The notes under the pieces: generated by a model
The model's database searches: none
Told to the model about the DNA's origin: nothing
The model's input: the letters and a program-made list of their open reading frames with translations, nothing else
DNA from: Deltaproteobacteria bacterium RIFCSPHIGHO2_02_FULL_44_16
Lineage (GTDB): Bacteria; UBA10199; 2-02-FULL-44-16
DNA: 56,263 nt
Assembly: GCA_001798185.1 (NCBI GenBank)
Contig: MGRM01000004.1
Coordinates: forward strand, 1 to 56,263
Direction of reading: 5' to 3'
Program-made: the position numbers and the translations under genes
Shown: positions 42,035-50,045 of the stretch, one piece after another
Layout of the letters: the number at the start of each line of letters is the position of its first letter
How positions within the stretch are numbered: the first letter of the stretch is position 1

Positions 42035-42447
42035 TTTGTTATTTGGATAGTTCCATCATCCTTCGCAAGATTTTTGGTGAAGCTCATCCTCTTCGAGAGT
42101 GGAGCAAGATCAAACAAGGGTTTTCAAGTCGATTATTGCGCATTGAATGTTTGCGGACGATTGATCGTTTGCGTTCCAAACATATGCTCACTCCAGAAAA
42201 AGTTGCTCAGAGATTAACGGCACTTCAATCAGTGCTTGCGCATGTCGGCATTCTTCCGCTGAGTCCCCGCGTGCAAGAGCGAACGGAAGAACCTTTCTCC
42301 TTGCCACTTGGAACACTCGATGCTTTTCATCTTGCGACTGCACTTTTATGGCGAGCTCACGGTAATGATTTTATCTTTGCAACACACGATAAAGTTTTAG
42401 GCCTCGCTGCAAAGGCCGAAGGCTTTCAGGTAATTGGGGTTGAGTAG
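42031..42447 (+). CDS. PIN-domain toxin (VapC-like)
   Basis: This 138-residue PIN RNase has the first Asp in ICYLDSSIILRKIFG, Glu in LRIECLRTIDR, Asp in LGTLDAFHLATALL and Asp in FIFATHDKVLGLAAKAEGF. It starts with GTG overlapping the antitoxin stop. It is only moderately like the PIN protein at 41087, so the two modules are not a recent tandem duplication. Confidence 0.9.
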   Translation: MICYLDSSIILRKIFGEAHPLREWSKIKQGFSSRLLRIECLRTIDRLRSKHMLTPEKVAQRLTALQSVLAHVGILPLSPRVQERTEEPFSLPLGTLDAFHLATALLWRAHGNDFIFATHDKVLGLAAKAEGFQVIGVE

Positions 42448-42459
42448 AAAAATGAATCT

Positions 42460-43224
42460 TTATTTTCCGGTTTCAAGTTTGGCGAGTTCACGCTGATGAG
42501 CAAGTATGATTGCTCGGTGTATAAAAATTTGATCCAGTAGTGCAGATTCAGGTTTCATACCCAGTTCTTGACAAATGCGGGAAGCCAAAAGTTTACCCCC
42601 ATAGACATCAGCCTTTGGAAGCGCTCTGTCAACGGTTCTGAGAATAAGCCGATCAAAGATTCTCTTGCCTTCAGTCGTTGAAACTAAAGTCTTAAGATCC
42701 GGATTTTTTGCTCGCAACTCATCAGCAAGGCGTTTTGTTTTTGCAAGAAGGGTAGCTACATCAGATGTAACCGTGCACTTCGCAAGATCAATGTCTTCGG
42801 GAATGCCATAGAGATGAACTATCCTTTGAGAGTCTGTAGGATTGATTTCGTTGACCCTGTAAGCAACCTCCTCAAGGCGACCATATATTCCCTGACATGT
42901 TACCGCATCGCCCTGATGAAATACTTTATTATTTGCATGATAAAGATTAGCCTCACTCACGAATCGAAGATAGTCACGCGATTGCGACCGATATCTTGGA
43001 TCAGTACGTGCAACATCATTCCTTGGAATTGTTTCACTATAAGTGTATGTGGTTTCTCCAGATTCAGAAAACAGCTTCTCTTTATAAGGACCACCTTCTG
43101 TGCAATATTGAGTCCAAGATTTATATGTTTCAGGTTTTCCATCTTCATTTAAATCCTTAAGAGTAAACGGTTTTTCATCTGCGTTCCAGCAATGAATCAT
43201 CCCTGGTATTCCTCCGGCAAACAT
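42460..43224 (-). CDS. Unrecognised 254-residue protein, N-terminus shared with 7825-8892
   Basis: I do not recognise the family. The N-terminus MFAGGIPGMIHCW resembles MFAAGIPDPIYC of the protein at 7825-8892. A stretch KDLNEDGKPETY resembles a calcium-loop/dockerin-like DxNxDGxxE motif. The C-terminal third is helical and charged. No membrane span or signal peptide is evident. AAAGGAAACCGTT precedes the ATG. It is convergent with the PIN toxin, 12 bp away, at the edge of the accessory island. Confidence 0.6.
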   Translation of the reverse strand: MFAGGIPGMIHCWNADEKPFTLKDLNEDGKPETYKSWTQYCTEGGPYKEKLFSESGETTYTYSETIPRNDVARTDPRYRSQSRDYLRFVSEANLYHANNKVFHQGDAVTCQGIYGRLEEVAYRVNEINPTDSQRIVHLYGIPEDIDLAKCTVTSDVATLLAKTKRLADELRAKNPDLKTLVSTTEGKRIFDRLILRTVDRALPKADVYGGKLLASRICQELGMKPESALLDQIFIHRAIILAHQRELAKLETGK

Positions 43225-43363
43225 AACGGTTTCCTTTCTGTTTTGTATGATTTCTCTTTCACCTCTTCGGATGCTTCATGAAAACGTTGCTGATTATTTT
43301 CAATACTATACATGTCTAAAAAATTCGAGGGGGGCATGACCCAAAGAATATCGGAAATGAAAA

Positions 43364-44107
43364 TTACCCACGAAAGAATTTTTTGATCCCATACTTCGTC
43401 ACATCCCAGCCAACCGTGGCGATGGCTTCGAGAAGAGGGATACCTTTAGGACAATAGGCTTCGCAGTTCTGCGCATTACCGCAATCGGCGATGCCACCCG
43501 GGCCCATGACAGCTTCCAGACGCTTCCCTGCTTCCATTTTTCCGAGAGGATGTTGATTCAAAAGCGCGACTTGGCCAATAGCAAAAGCTCCCATAAATGC
43601 TGAGCGATCATTATATTGAGGACACGATTCGCAACAACAACCGCACATAATACATTTTGAAAATCGATAGGCACGTTGCTGATCTTCTGGTGAAAGACGC
43701 GGACCTGGACCCTGGTTGTGATAACCATCAACCGTTACCCATGCATTCACTTTTTTGAGCGCTTCAAACATACGCGAACGATCAACCCGTAAATCACGAA
43801 TCACCGGAAACTTAGACATTGGCTCAAGGACAATAGGCTGGGTAAGGTGATCCACGAGCGTTGAACAGGACATACGCACCCGGCCGTTAATCAGCATGGG
43901 ACATGAACCACACACCTCTTCGAGACAAGAATAATCCCATGCAACAGGTGTCGAGCGAAGGCCATCGGTATTCACCGGATTTTCCTGAATGAGCATGAGG
44001 AGCATAATGATATTCATCGAAGGTCGATAAGGAACATCAAACGATTCCCAATAGGAAAGATCTTTTGGACTATCCTGGCGTTTAATTTTGACTCTAATGG
44101 TATCCAT
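43364..44107 (-). CDS. sdhB: Succinate dehydrogenase / fumarate reductase iron-sulfur subunit
   Basis: This 247-residue protein passes electrons from flavin to quinone through three Fe-S clusters: [2Fe-2S] CLEEVCGSCPMLINGRVRMSC region, [4Fe-4S] CIMCGCCCESCP, and [3Fe-4S] CGNAQNCEAYCPKG. ATG 44107 starts MDTIRVKIKRQ; upstream in-frame sequence is a family 1 repeat. Operon order on this strand is sdhC-sdhA-sdhB. Confidence 0.94.
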   Translation of the reverse strand: MDTIRVKIKRQDSPKDLSYWESFDVPYRPSMNIIMLLMLIQENPVNTDGLRSTPVAWDYSCLEEVCGSCPMLINGRVRMSCSTLVDHLTQPIVLEPMSKFPVIRDLRVDRSRMFEALKKVNAWVTVDGYHNQGPGPRLSPEDQQRAYRFSKCIMCGCCCESCPQYNDRSAFMGAFAIGQVALLNQHPLGKMEAGKRLEAVMGPGGIADCGNAQNCEAYCPKGIPLLEAIATVGWDVTKYGIKKFFRG

Positions 44108-44116
44108 GTTCACTCC

Positions 44117-44183
44117 TGTCATTCCCATGAAAATGGGAATCTCCTGCATATCTTGAGATTCCCGCTTTCGCGGGAATGACAAA
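44117..44183. repeat. Dispersed palindromic repeat, family 1
   Basis: ATTCCCATGAAAATGGGAAT and GATTCCCGCTTTCGCGGGAAT hairpins between sdhA and sdhB, bounded by TGTCA and TGACA. Confidence 0.85.
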
Positions 44184-44185
44184 AA

Positions 44186-45940
44186 TTATTTTCTCTCCAC
44201 ATCATATCTTCGCTCGATCGGTTCAACACCGTCGATCATAATTGTTTCGCTGTAATCAAAAACCGGTTTGTTCTCAGCGTACGAAACTTTTGTTGTTCGC
44301 ATCCATTCGGCGTCATTACGCTTCGGAAAATCAGGTTTATAATGTGCTCCGCGACTTTCATTCCGATTGAGCGCTCCTTGCGCTACAATGCGACCGAGCT
44401 CAAATTGAACCCAGAGCGATCGCATAAACGGAAGCTGATCATTTGCCCACATCCCTTTATCTGCAATAGAGCAGTGAAGAAATCGTTCTTTGAGTTCATC
44501 GATTTTTCCATTCACGGTTTCAAGATGTGGGTTGTGACGCTCAACGTAGACATTATTGGTCATCACATCGGCAAGATCATTTTTAATCTTTCGCGAATTT
44601 TCGTAGCCATTCAAATTGAGAAGTTTTCGATTCCAGGTATCTTGTCTCTCTTTTTCTTCTTGAAAAACCGACGATGAAATTTCTGCAGTCGGCTTGCTGA
44701 CTCCCTTACTATAAGTAACGGCCGCAGGCCCTGAAATTTGGCCACTGTAAATGGTGGAGAGGAGCGAGTTTGCACCGAGACGATTGGCGCCATGATATTG
44801 ATAGTCGACTTCACCTGCCGCAAAAAATCCTGGAATATTGGTCATGTGTTTGTCATCAACCCAGAGTCCGCCCATGGTGTAGTGAACCGCGGGGAAAATT
44901 TTCATCGGCGTGCGGCGGGGATCATCTCCGACAAACTTTTCATAAATTTCGATGATACCGCCAAGCCGAGCTTCCAAACGTTTGCGATCAATATGGGTGA
45001 GATCAAGATAGACGACTTCCTGTCCGTCAACACCTAGCCCCATCTCTTTCACCACTTTCCAAATCGCGCGCGAGGCGATGTCGCGAGGAACAGTATTTCC
45101 ATAAGCGGGATACCACTCTTCTAAAAAATACCAGGGCTTTCCGTTGCGCGGCACCCAAATGCGGCCACCCTCGCCACGACACGCCTCCGACATAAGACGC
45201 ATCTTGTCGTACCCAGGAATTGCCGTCGGATGAATTTGGACAAACTCGGGATTCGCAAAAATCGCTCCTTGAAGATACGCTTGCGAAGCTGCTGCTCCGT
45301 TGTTGTGGGTCGAACCGGTGCACCGACCGTACAGCGTTCCATAGCCGCCCGTCGCTAAGATGACCGCATCTGCGGGAAATGCTCTTGTCTCCATGCTCTT
45401 CAAGTCGATCGCGGTGATCCCGCGACAACGTCCTTCGGAATCGCGAATCAGCGACATAAATTCCCAGTTCTCATATTTCTGAACTTGCTCCATCACTTCA
45501 CATCGTCGCACCTGTTCATCAAGCGCATACATGAGCTGTTGTCCTGTCGTAGAACCTGCAAACGCCGTACGGCGTTTTTTCGCCCCGCCAAATGCGCGCT
45601 GATCGATCATCCCCTCAGGGGTGCGATTGAACTGAACTCCCATGCGATCGAAGAGATAGACAATGCCTGGTGCAGCTTCGCACATCGCGCGGATTGGAGA
45701 TTGATGCGCTAAAAAATCGCCGCCATAACAGGTGTCGCGAAAATGTTCTTCAGGAGAATCCCCATCCCCTTTTGAATTGAGGGCTGCATTGATACCACCT
45801 TGCGCGCAGACAGAGTGAGAGCGGCGCACGGGAACGATCGAAAAGAGTTCAACACTCCCGCCAGCGTCGACGGCTTTAATGACGGCAGTGAGACCAGCAA
45901 GTCCTCCACCAACAACAATGATTTTTGGTTTTATTGTCAT
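44186..45940 (-). CDS. sdhA: Succinate dehydrogenase / fumarate reductase flavoprotein subunit
   Basis: This 584-residue subunit oxidises succinate to fumarate with covalently bound FAD. It has the dinucleotide loop VVGGGLAGLTAVIKA, the FAD-His region RRSHSVCAQGGINAALN, and the active-site segments HPTAIPG, SEACRGEGGRIWV and TMGGLWVD. ATG 45940 is chosen because the protein family begins at MTIKPKIIVVGGG; the longer frame upstream is translation of the palindromic element at 45958-46098. The sequence is of the kind found with b558-type anchors. Confidence 0.95.
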   Translation of the reverse strand: MTIKPKIIVVGGGLAGLTAVIKAVDAGGSVELFSIVPVRRSHSVCAQGGINAALNSKGDGDSPEEHFRDTCYGGDFLAHQSPIRAMCEAAPGIVYLFDRMGVQFNRTPEGMIDQRAFGGAKKRRTAFAGSTTGQQLMYALDEQVRRCEVMEQVQKYENWEFMSLIRDSEGRCRGITAIDLKSMETRAFPADAVILATGGYGTLYGRCTGSTHNNGAAASQAYLQGAIFANPEFVQIHPTAIPGYDKMRLMSEACRGEGGRIWVPRNGKPWYFLEEWYPAYGNTVPRDIASRAIWKVVKEMGLGVDGQEVVYLDLTHIDRKRLEARLGGIIEIYEKFVGDDPRRTPMKIFPAVHYTMGGLWVDDKHMTNIPGFFAAGEVDYQYHGANRLGANSLLSTIYSGQISGPAAVTYSKGVSKPTAEISSSVFQEEKERQDTWNRKLLNLNGYENSRKIKNDLADVMTNNVYVERHNPHLETVNGKIDELKERFLHCSIADKGMWANDQLPFMRSLWVQFELGRIVAQGALNRNESRGAHYKPDFPKRNDAEWMRTTKVSYAENKPVFDYSETIMIDGVEPIERRYDVERK

Positions 45941-45957
45941 ATACTTTCTGTATTCAT

Positions 45958-46098
45958 CAAACTGGTGAAATTTTTCTCTCGGGGTACAGACGCTGCGGTT
46001 ATGCTCCTCGCGTCTTCTGTTTCCTTCGGCACGTTCTTTTACATCGCATCGACGCGCCTCAGTCAAATGCCCCCTGCGAGAAAAATTTCACCAGTTTG
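45958..46098. repeat. Family 2 palindromic element, copy D
   Basis: Perfect 21-bp arms (CAAACTGGTGAAATTTTTCTC and complement) close a 141-bp unit between sdhC and sdhA. The inner hairpin is AGACGC-TGCGG...CCTC-GCGTCT. Related to 34945-35071 and the solo arm at 33436. Confidence 0.85.
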
Positions 46099-46099
46099 C

Positions 46100-46708
46100 T
46101 CAAAATGCGAATGCTAAACTAATCCCCCATAGCGCCATTCCGAGAAAAAGAACCCATGAAGTCATCGAGACAATATTTTGCGAACGTTTACTCGCCGTAA
46201 TACCCCACGTGATCAGCATCGTCGCAATGCCATTGGCCATGTGAAACGTCGCTGCCAAAATTCCGATGATATAAAATGTTTTCACTCCACCGGTGGAGAA
46301 ATAATCATGCATATACGAAGCGGTCACATGATGTCCGGTAAACACCGCCTGCATGCGCGTCATCCAGACGTGATAGAGAAGAAAAGGAACGGCAATGAAG
46401 CCTGTAACCCGTTGCATCAGATACATCCAGTTACGATAGGTATTATACGAAGTGACATTCGCTGAACCGGAATACATAATCACAAAACCGAGAAGGATGT
46501 GAAAAGCGATAGGGAGAAGAAGAAGGCCTACTTCTAAAAAAATGATAAGTGGAAATTCTTGCGTTGTTTTGACGAGATTGTCGAAGGCCTGAGGACTTTT
46601 AAAGATAAAGGAATTAAACGTGAAATGTTGAATCAAAAAAATCGCAAACGGGAAAAAACCTAAGAAGGAATGGAGTCTTCGCAGCCATAAATAACGCCTG
46701 TCACTCAC
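46100..46708 (-). CDS. sdhC: Succinate dehydrogenase cytochrome b558-type membrane anchor
   Basis: This 202-residue membrane protein has about five spans (FPFAIFLIQHFTFNSF, PLIIFLEVGLLLLPIAFHILLGFVIM, VTGFIAVPFLLYHVW, TFYIIGILAATFHMANGIATML, WVLFLGMALWGISLAF). Conserved His residues in IQHFTFN, FHILLG, LYHVW and FHMANG would bind two hemes. A single anchor subunit of this kind is found in Bacillus and many deltaproteobacteria. The GTG at 46708 follows GGGGAG at 7 nt. Confidence 0.9.
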   Translation of the reverse strand: MSDRRYLWLRRLHSFLGFFPFAIFLIQHFTFNSFIFKSPQAFDNLVKTTQEFPLIIFLEVGLLLLPIAFHILLGFVIMYSGSANVTSYNTYRNWMYLMQRVTGFIAVPFLLYHVWMTRMQAVFTGHHVTASYMHDYFSTGGVKTFYIIGILAATFHMANGIATMLITWGITASKRSQNIVSMTSWVLFLGMALWGISLAFAF

Positions 46709-46821
46709 GTAAAATCTCCCCAAATGTTGGTTATCCCCTATAAAAAGCCTTGAAATAAAAAGCAACTTTTAAACTTCCAAAGCGATAAGTGATGCGTTAG
46801 GCCTTTCTACAGGAGACATCT

Positions 46822-48021
46822 ATGAAACGTACTTTTTCTCTTCTTTTCGCTCTTTTTCTGTGGGGATCAACAACGGGCATCGGTGGTTGCCATAACGCTG
46901 AATTGGAAAAGCTCCAAAAGCCAGGAACAGATTTTGATATTAACCCTCCAGCGCCACCTATCGCCTGCACGGTCGAAAACGAAACATATATTATGGAAGG
47001 TAAATGTTGCGCGGGATTACAACCACTTGCCTTGAATGTACGTCCGCAACCAGATGGAACGTGTCCGGTCTTCATTGATTACATGAGCGAGCCCATGGTC
47101 TGTACTGCATGCGGAAATAAACAATGTGGACTCGGTGAAAATAAATGCAATTGCCCAACAGATTGCCTTGCAGAGACGCCAACCCCACCAACACCTTTGC
47201 CACCAGAAGTTTGTTTGAAACAAGGTGAACAAATTCATTTACCTTTTGATGATGGAACTCTTTCACGTGAAGAAGTGGTCAACTTTTGTTGTGAAGGGTT
47301 AAGCCAATATATTCTCGATGCAACTTCACAATTTGTTTACATTGAGTGTCGTATCCCAGAAGCTGGAAAAGACTGTGTCAACGAATTTTATCTGTATAAC
47401 TATGACGTTGCCCATCCCGACCAAAATCCTCAGTGTTGCGCAGGACTCAGACCTACCCTTCTTATGCAACGCATCATTTCTCAAGACGGCATCAATAACT
47501 GTCCTGCAATTCCTGAAAGCTATCCTCCACCAATCGCCGAAGCTTGTTCAGCCTGCGGCGACGGCGCATGCGGCATCATTGAAAACGATTGCAACTGTCC
47601 GGATGATTGTTCAGGAGCAAAGCCGAGAACTTGTCTCCAGAATAATGAATCGATACAGGTGAGGATTGGTGGACGTGGATCTACAAAGAATATCTGCTGT
47701 GAAGGACTTGCCGATTACGTAACTGATATCACTGAAAATAAAATGACCGTGACGTGCCGAACCCCAAATCAAAACACAACCTGTTTAGATGAATTTCAGG
47801 TGAGTGATTATATTTCTGACACGGAAAGCAGAGCTATTGGCTGTTGTGAGGAGCTTCAAAGTATTACGATTGAAGAAGATGTCACTGAAGACTCTCAGTG
47901 CAAAGCATATCCAGCTGTCTTTCCGCCACCCTATCTCTCTGCCTGCAGCACCTGCGGTGATGGAACCTGCGGTCCCATTGAAAATATCTGCAATTGCCGC
48001 GAAGATTGTCCGATTGAGTAA
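46822..48021 (+). CDS. Cys-rich repeat lipoprotein
   Basis: This 399-residue exported protein has a signal peptide ending GIGGC (lipobox, Cys 23). Three Cys-rich modules follow: CGNKQCGLGENKCNCPTDC, CGDGACGIIENDCNCPDDC and CGDGTCGPIENICNCREDC. Each closes a roughly 110-130 residue repeat that also contains a CC(A/E)GL segment. The CGDGxC...CNCPxDC module is seen in surface proteins of deltaproteobacteria. AGGAGACATCT precedes the ATG. A transposase-type palindrome follows the stop. Confidence 0.8.
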   Translation: MKRTFSLLFALFLWGSTTGIGGCHNAELEKLQKPGTDFDINPPAPPIACTVENETYIMEGKCCAGLQPLALNVRPQPDGTCPVFIDYMSEPMVCTACGNKQCGLGENKCNCPTDCLAETPTPPTPLPPEVCLKQGEQIHLPFDDGTLSREEVVNFCCEGLSQYILDATSQFVYIECRIPEAGKDCVNEFYLYNYDVAHPDQNPQCCAGLRPTLLMQRIISQDGINNCPAIPESYPPPIAEACSACGDGACGIIENDCNCPDDCSGAKPRTCLQNNESIQVRIGGRGSTKNICCEGLADYVTDITENKMTVTCRTPNQNTTCLDEFQVSDYISDTESRAIGCCEELQSITIEEDVTEDSQCKAYPAVFPPPYLSACSTCGDGTCGPIENICNCREDCPIE

Positions 48022-48033
48022 CGTGGCCCAAAA

Positions 48034-48064
48034 TGACCAATAAGTGTCTGACACTTATTGGTCA
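48034..48064. repeat. RAYT-type palindrome after the Cys-rich lipoprotein gene
   Basis: Perfect 15-bp inverted repeat TGACCAATAAGTGTC around one base, closest to the copies at 31812 and 31926. Confidence 0.88.
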
Positions 48065-48106
48065 CGCTGATTGTCTGACCGAACCTGCAAGTGATGGTTA
48101 GTATTG

Positions 48107-48259
48107 TTAGCGATCTTTACGAAATTTCTTAAGGTCAATTCGAAGATTTATCTTCCCACGCATTTTTCTTAATGCCGCAAAAGCTCTCTTTGCAGTAGCT
48201 TTTTGTGTTTGGGAAAGAAGATCTTTAAAAAGAGAAATAGTATTTTTTTTGGTTTGCAT
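48107..48259 (-). CDS. Possible small basic protein
   Basis: This 50-residue frame begins MQTKKNTISLFKDLLSQTQK and ends in the basic MRGKINLRIDLKKFRKDR. There is no recognisable family and no strong ribosome site. It occupies most of the 385-bp gap between the Cys-rich lipoprotein and pckA, which otherwise holds two repeats. It could be a DNA- or RNA-binding peptide or chance. Confidence 0.35.
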   Translation of the reverse strand: MQTKKNTISLFKDLLSQTQKATAKRAFAALRKMRGKINLRIDLKKFRKDR

Positions 48260-48296
48260 GATGAATAAAATGCCATGATCAACGTCGAAAGTCATG

Positions 48297-48364
48297 TGTC
48301 ATTCCTGCGAAAGCAGGAATCCAGAGATTTCCTCTCCTGGATCCCCGCCTGCGCGAGGATGACA
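48297..48364. repeat. Dispersed palindromic repeat, family 1
   Basis: ATTCCTGCGAAAGCAGGAAT and GGATCCCCGCCTGCGCGAGGAT hairpins with TGTCA and TGACA ends, downstream of pckA. Confidence 0.85.
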
Positions 48365-48406
48365 ATCCGCGGAATTAAGTGCACGGCACTTATTTGGAAA
48401 AAATCC

Positions 48407-49987
48407 TCAATATTTTGGGCCGGCGGCCTTCACGGCGGGACTTGCCTCGGAGGCGTACTTCTCGAAATTTTTGGAAAACATCGCGGCGAGTTCTTTGGCT
48501 TTTGCATCATAGGCAGTTTTATCAGTCCATGTGTTTCGAGTGTGCAAAAGATTTTTCTCAACACCTGGGACTTCGTTGGGAATGAGCACTTGAAAAATTT
48601 CGTGAGGAGTTGTTGTTACGTTCTCCAATTTTCCTGTAAGTGCTGCATCCAAGAGCGAACGCGTTAGTTGAATTTTCATGCGTTTGCCAACACCATACGG
48701 TCCACCACTCCAACCCGTATTCACCAACCAGCAGCGAGCGCTACTCTTTTCTAATTTTTTACCTAACATATGAGCGTATTTTGCTGGATGCAGTGGCAGG
48801 AAAGGTCCACCAAAACAGGGCGAGAAGGTCGCTTGCGGTTCGGTAATGCCAGCTTCGGTTCCCGCAACTTTCGCGGTGTAACCAGAGAGAAAATGATACA
48901 TGGCCATTTCCGGTGTTAACTTCGCGATTGGAGGAAGAATGCCGTACGCATCGCAGGTGAGAAAGAAAATATTCTTTGGCTCCGTGCCAACCCCAGAAAG
49001 AACACAGTTCGGAATATTATCAACTGGATACGTTGCTCGCGTATTTTCCGTCATCGAACCATCTTCATATTTGACCGCTTTTGTTTTTGGATCGATCACC
49101 ACATTTTCTAAAACACTTCCATGTCCGATCGCATTCCAAATCTGGGGCTCCGCTTCTTTTGAAAGATTGATGACTTTTGCGTAACAACCCCCTTCAAAGT
49201 TGAAGACGCCAGTCTCACTCCAACCATGCTCATCATCGCCAATAAGTCGACGTGTGGGATCAGCGGAAAGCGTTGTTTTTCCTGTGCCTGAAAGACCAAA
49301 GAAAAGAGCGGTGTCTTTTTTTGCTCCGACATTTGCGGAACAGTGCATGGGAAAAACATTTTTTTGTGGAAGCAAATAATTCAGAATCGCAAAAATACTT
49401 TTCTTTACTTCACCTGCATAATGCGTTCCCAAAATCAAAACACGTTTTCCTGAAAAATCGAGTCCAATAAAAACATCGGAGGTCGCGCCATCTTGTCCTG
49501 GAATGGCGGGAAGCCCGCATGCATTGACAACCGTAAACTCCGCTTTGTGCGTTGAAAGTTCTTCTTTGGTTGGTCGCAAAAAAAGCGTTCGAGCAAAAAG
49601 ACTCTGCCACGCTTTTTCTGTAACGACACGAACCGGCAAGCGATATTTTTTGTCAGCTCCTGCAAAACCATCAAAAAGAAAAAGATCTCGCTGTGAAAGG
49701 TGCTCCAGCGCACGCTTCCATTGACGTTCAAAAACTTCGGGGGTGATCGGTTGATTCACACTCCCCCACCAGAGCTGTGGCTGCGTCACGACATCTTGAA
49801 CAACAAAGCGGTCTTTTGGACTACGACCGGTCCTTGCTCCTGTACTCACAACAAGCGCTTTATTTTCAGCAAGCACGCCTTCACCGCGCTGAAGCGATTG
49901 CGTGATCAGTTCATCAACTGTGAGGTTGTGAAAAATTTCTTTTTTGGGAGTAAATCCCAGATGATCCAAGCCAAAAGAGTTTGTCAT
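48407..49987 (-). CDS. pckA: Phosphoenolpyruvate carboxykinase (ATP)
   Basis: This 526-residue enzyme converts oxaloacetate and ATP to phosphoenolpyruvate in gluconeogenesis. Marks are the Walker A GLSGTGKTTLSADP, STGARTGRSPKDRFVV, the metal-binding HCSANVG, LIGDDEHGWSETGVFNFEGGCY, and NTGWSGGPYGVGKRM. ATG 49987 follows AAAGGACATCGAC. Length is close to E. coli PckA. It stands alone between the repeats and lon. Confidence 0.96.
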   Translation of the reverse strand: MTNSFGLDHLGFTPKKEIFHNLTVDELITQSLQRGEGVLAENKALVVSTGARTGRSPKDRFVVQDVVTQPQLWWGSVNQPITPEVFERQWKRALEHLSQRDLFLFDGFAGADKKYRLPVRVVTEKAWQSLFARTLFLRPTKEELSTHKAEFTVVNACGLPAIPGQDGATSDVFIGLDFSGKRVLILGTHYAGEVKKSIFAILNYLLPQKNVFPMHCSANVGAKKDTALFFGLSGTGKTTLSADPTRRLIGDDEHGWSETGVFNFEGGCYAKVINLSKEAEPQIWNAIGHGSVLENVVIDPKTKAVKYEDGSMTENTRATYPVDNIPNCVLSGVGTEPKNIFFLTCDAYGILPPIAKLTPEMAMYHFLSGYTAKVAGTEAGITEPQATFSPCFGGPFLPLHPAKYAHMLGKKLEKSSARCWLVNTGWSGGPYGVGKRMKIQLTRSLLDAALTGKLENVTTTPHEIFQVLIPNEVPGVEKNLLHTRNTWTDKTAYDAKAKELAAMFSKNFEKYASEASPAVKAAGPKY

Positions 49988-50045
49988 GTCGATGTCCTTT
50001 CTTTTGAGCATCGACTAACGAACCCTTTCAGGAATGACAAGAAAA

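Noticed and set aside
41087-42447. Tandem duplication of the two Phd/PIN modules
   Set aside because: The PIN proteins and antitoxins differ throughout beyond the family motifs, so independent acquisition is more likely.
44108-44182. N-terminal extension of SdhB (MSFPRKRESQ...)
   Set aside because: It is the read-through of a family 1 repeat, which gives FPRKRES-type peptides wherever it is open.
45941-46066. Long N-terminal extension of SdhA
   Set aside because: It is translation of the family 2 palindromic element; the family begins at MTIKPKIIVVGGG and no ribosome site supports the longer form.
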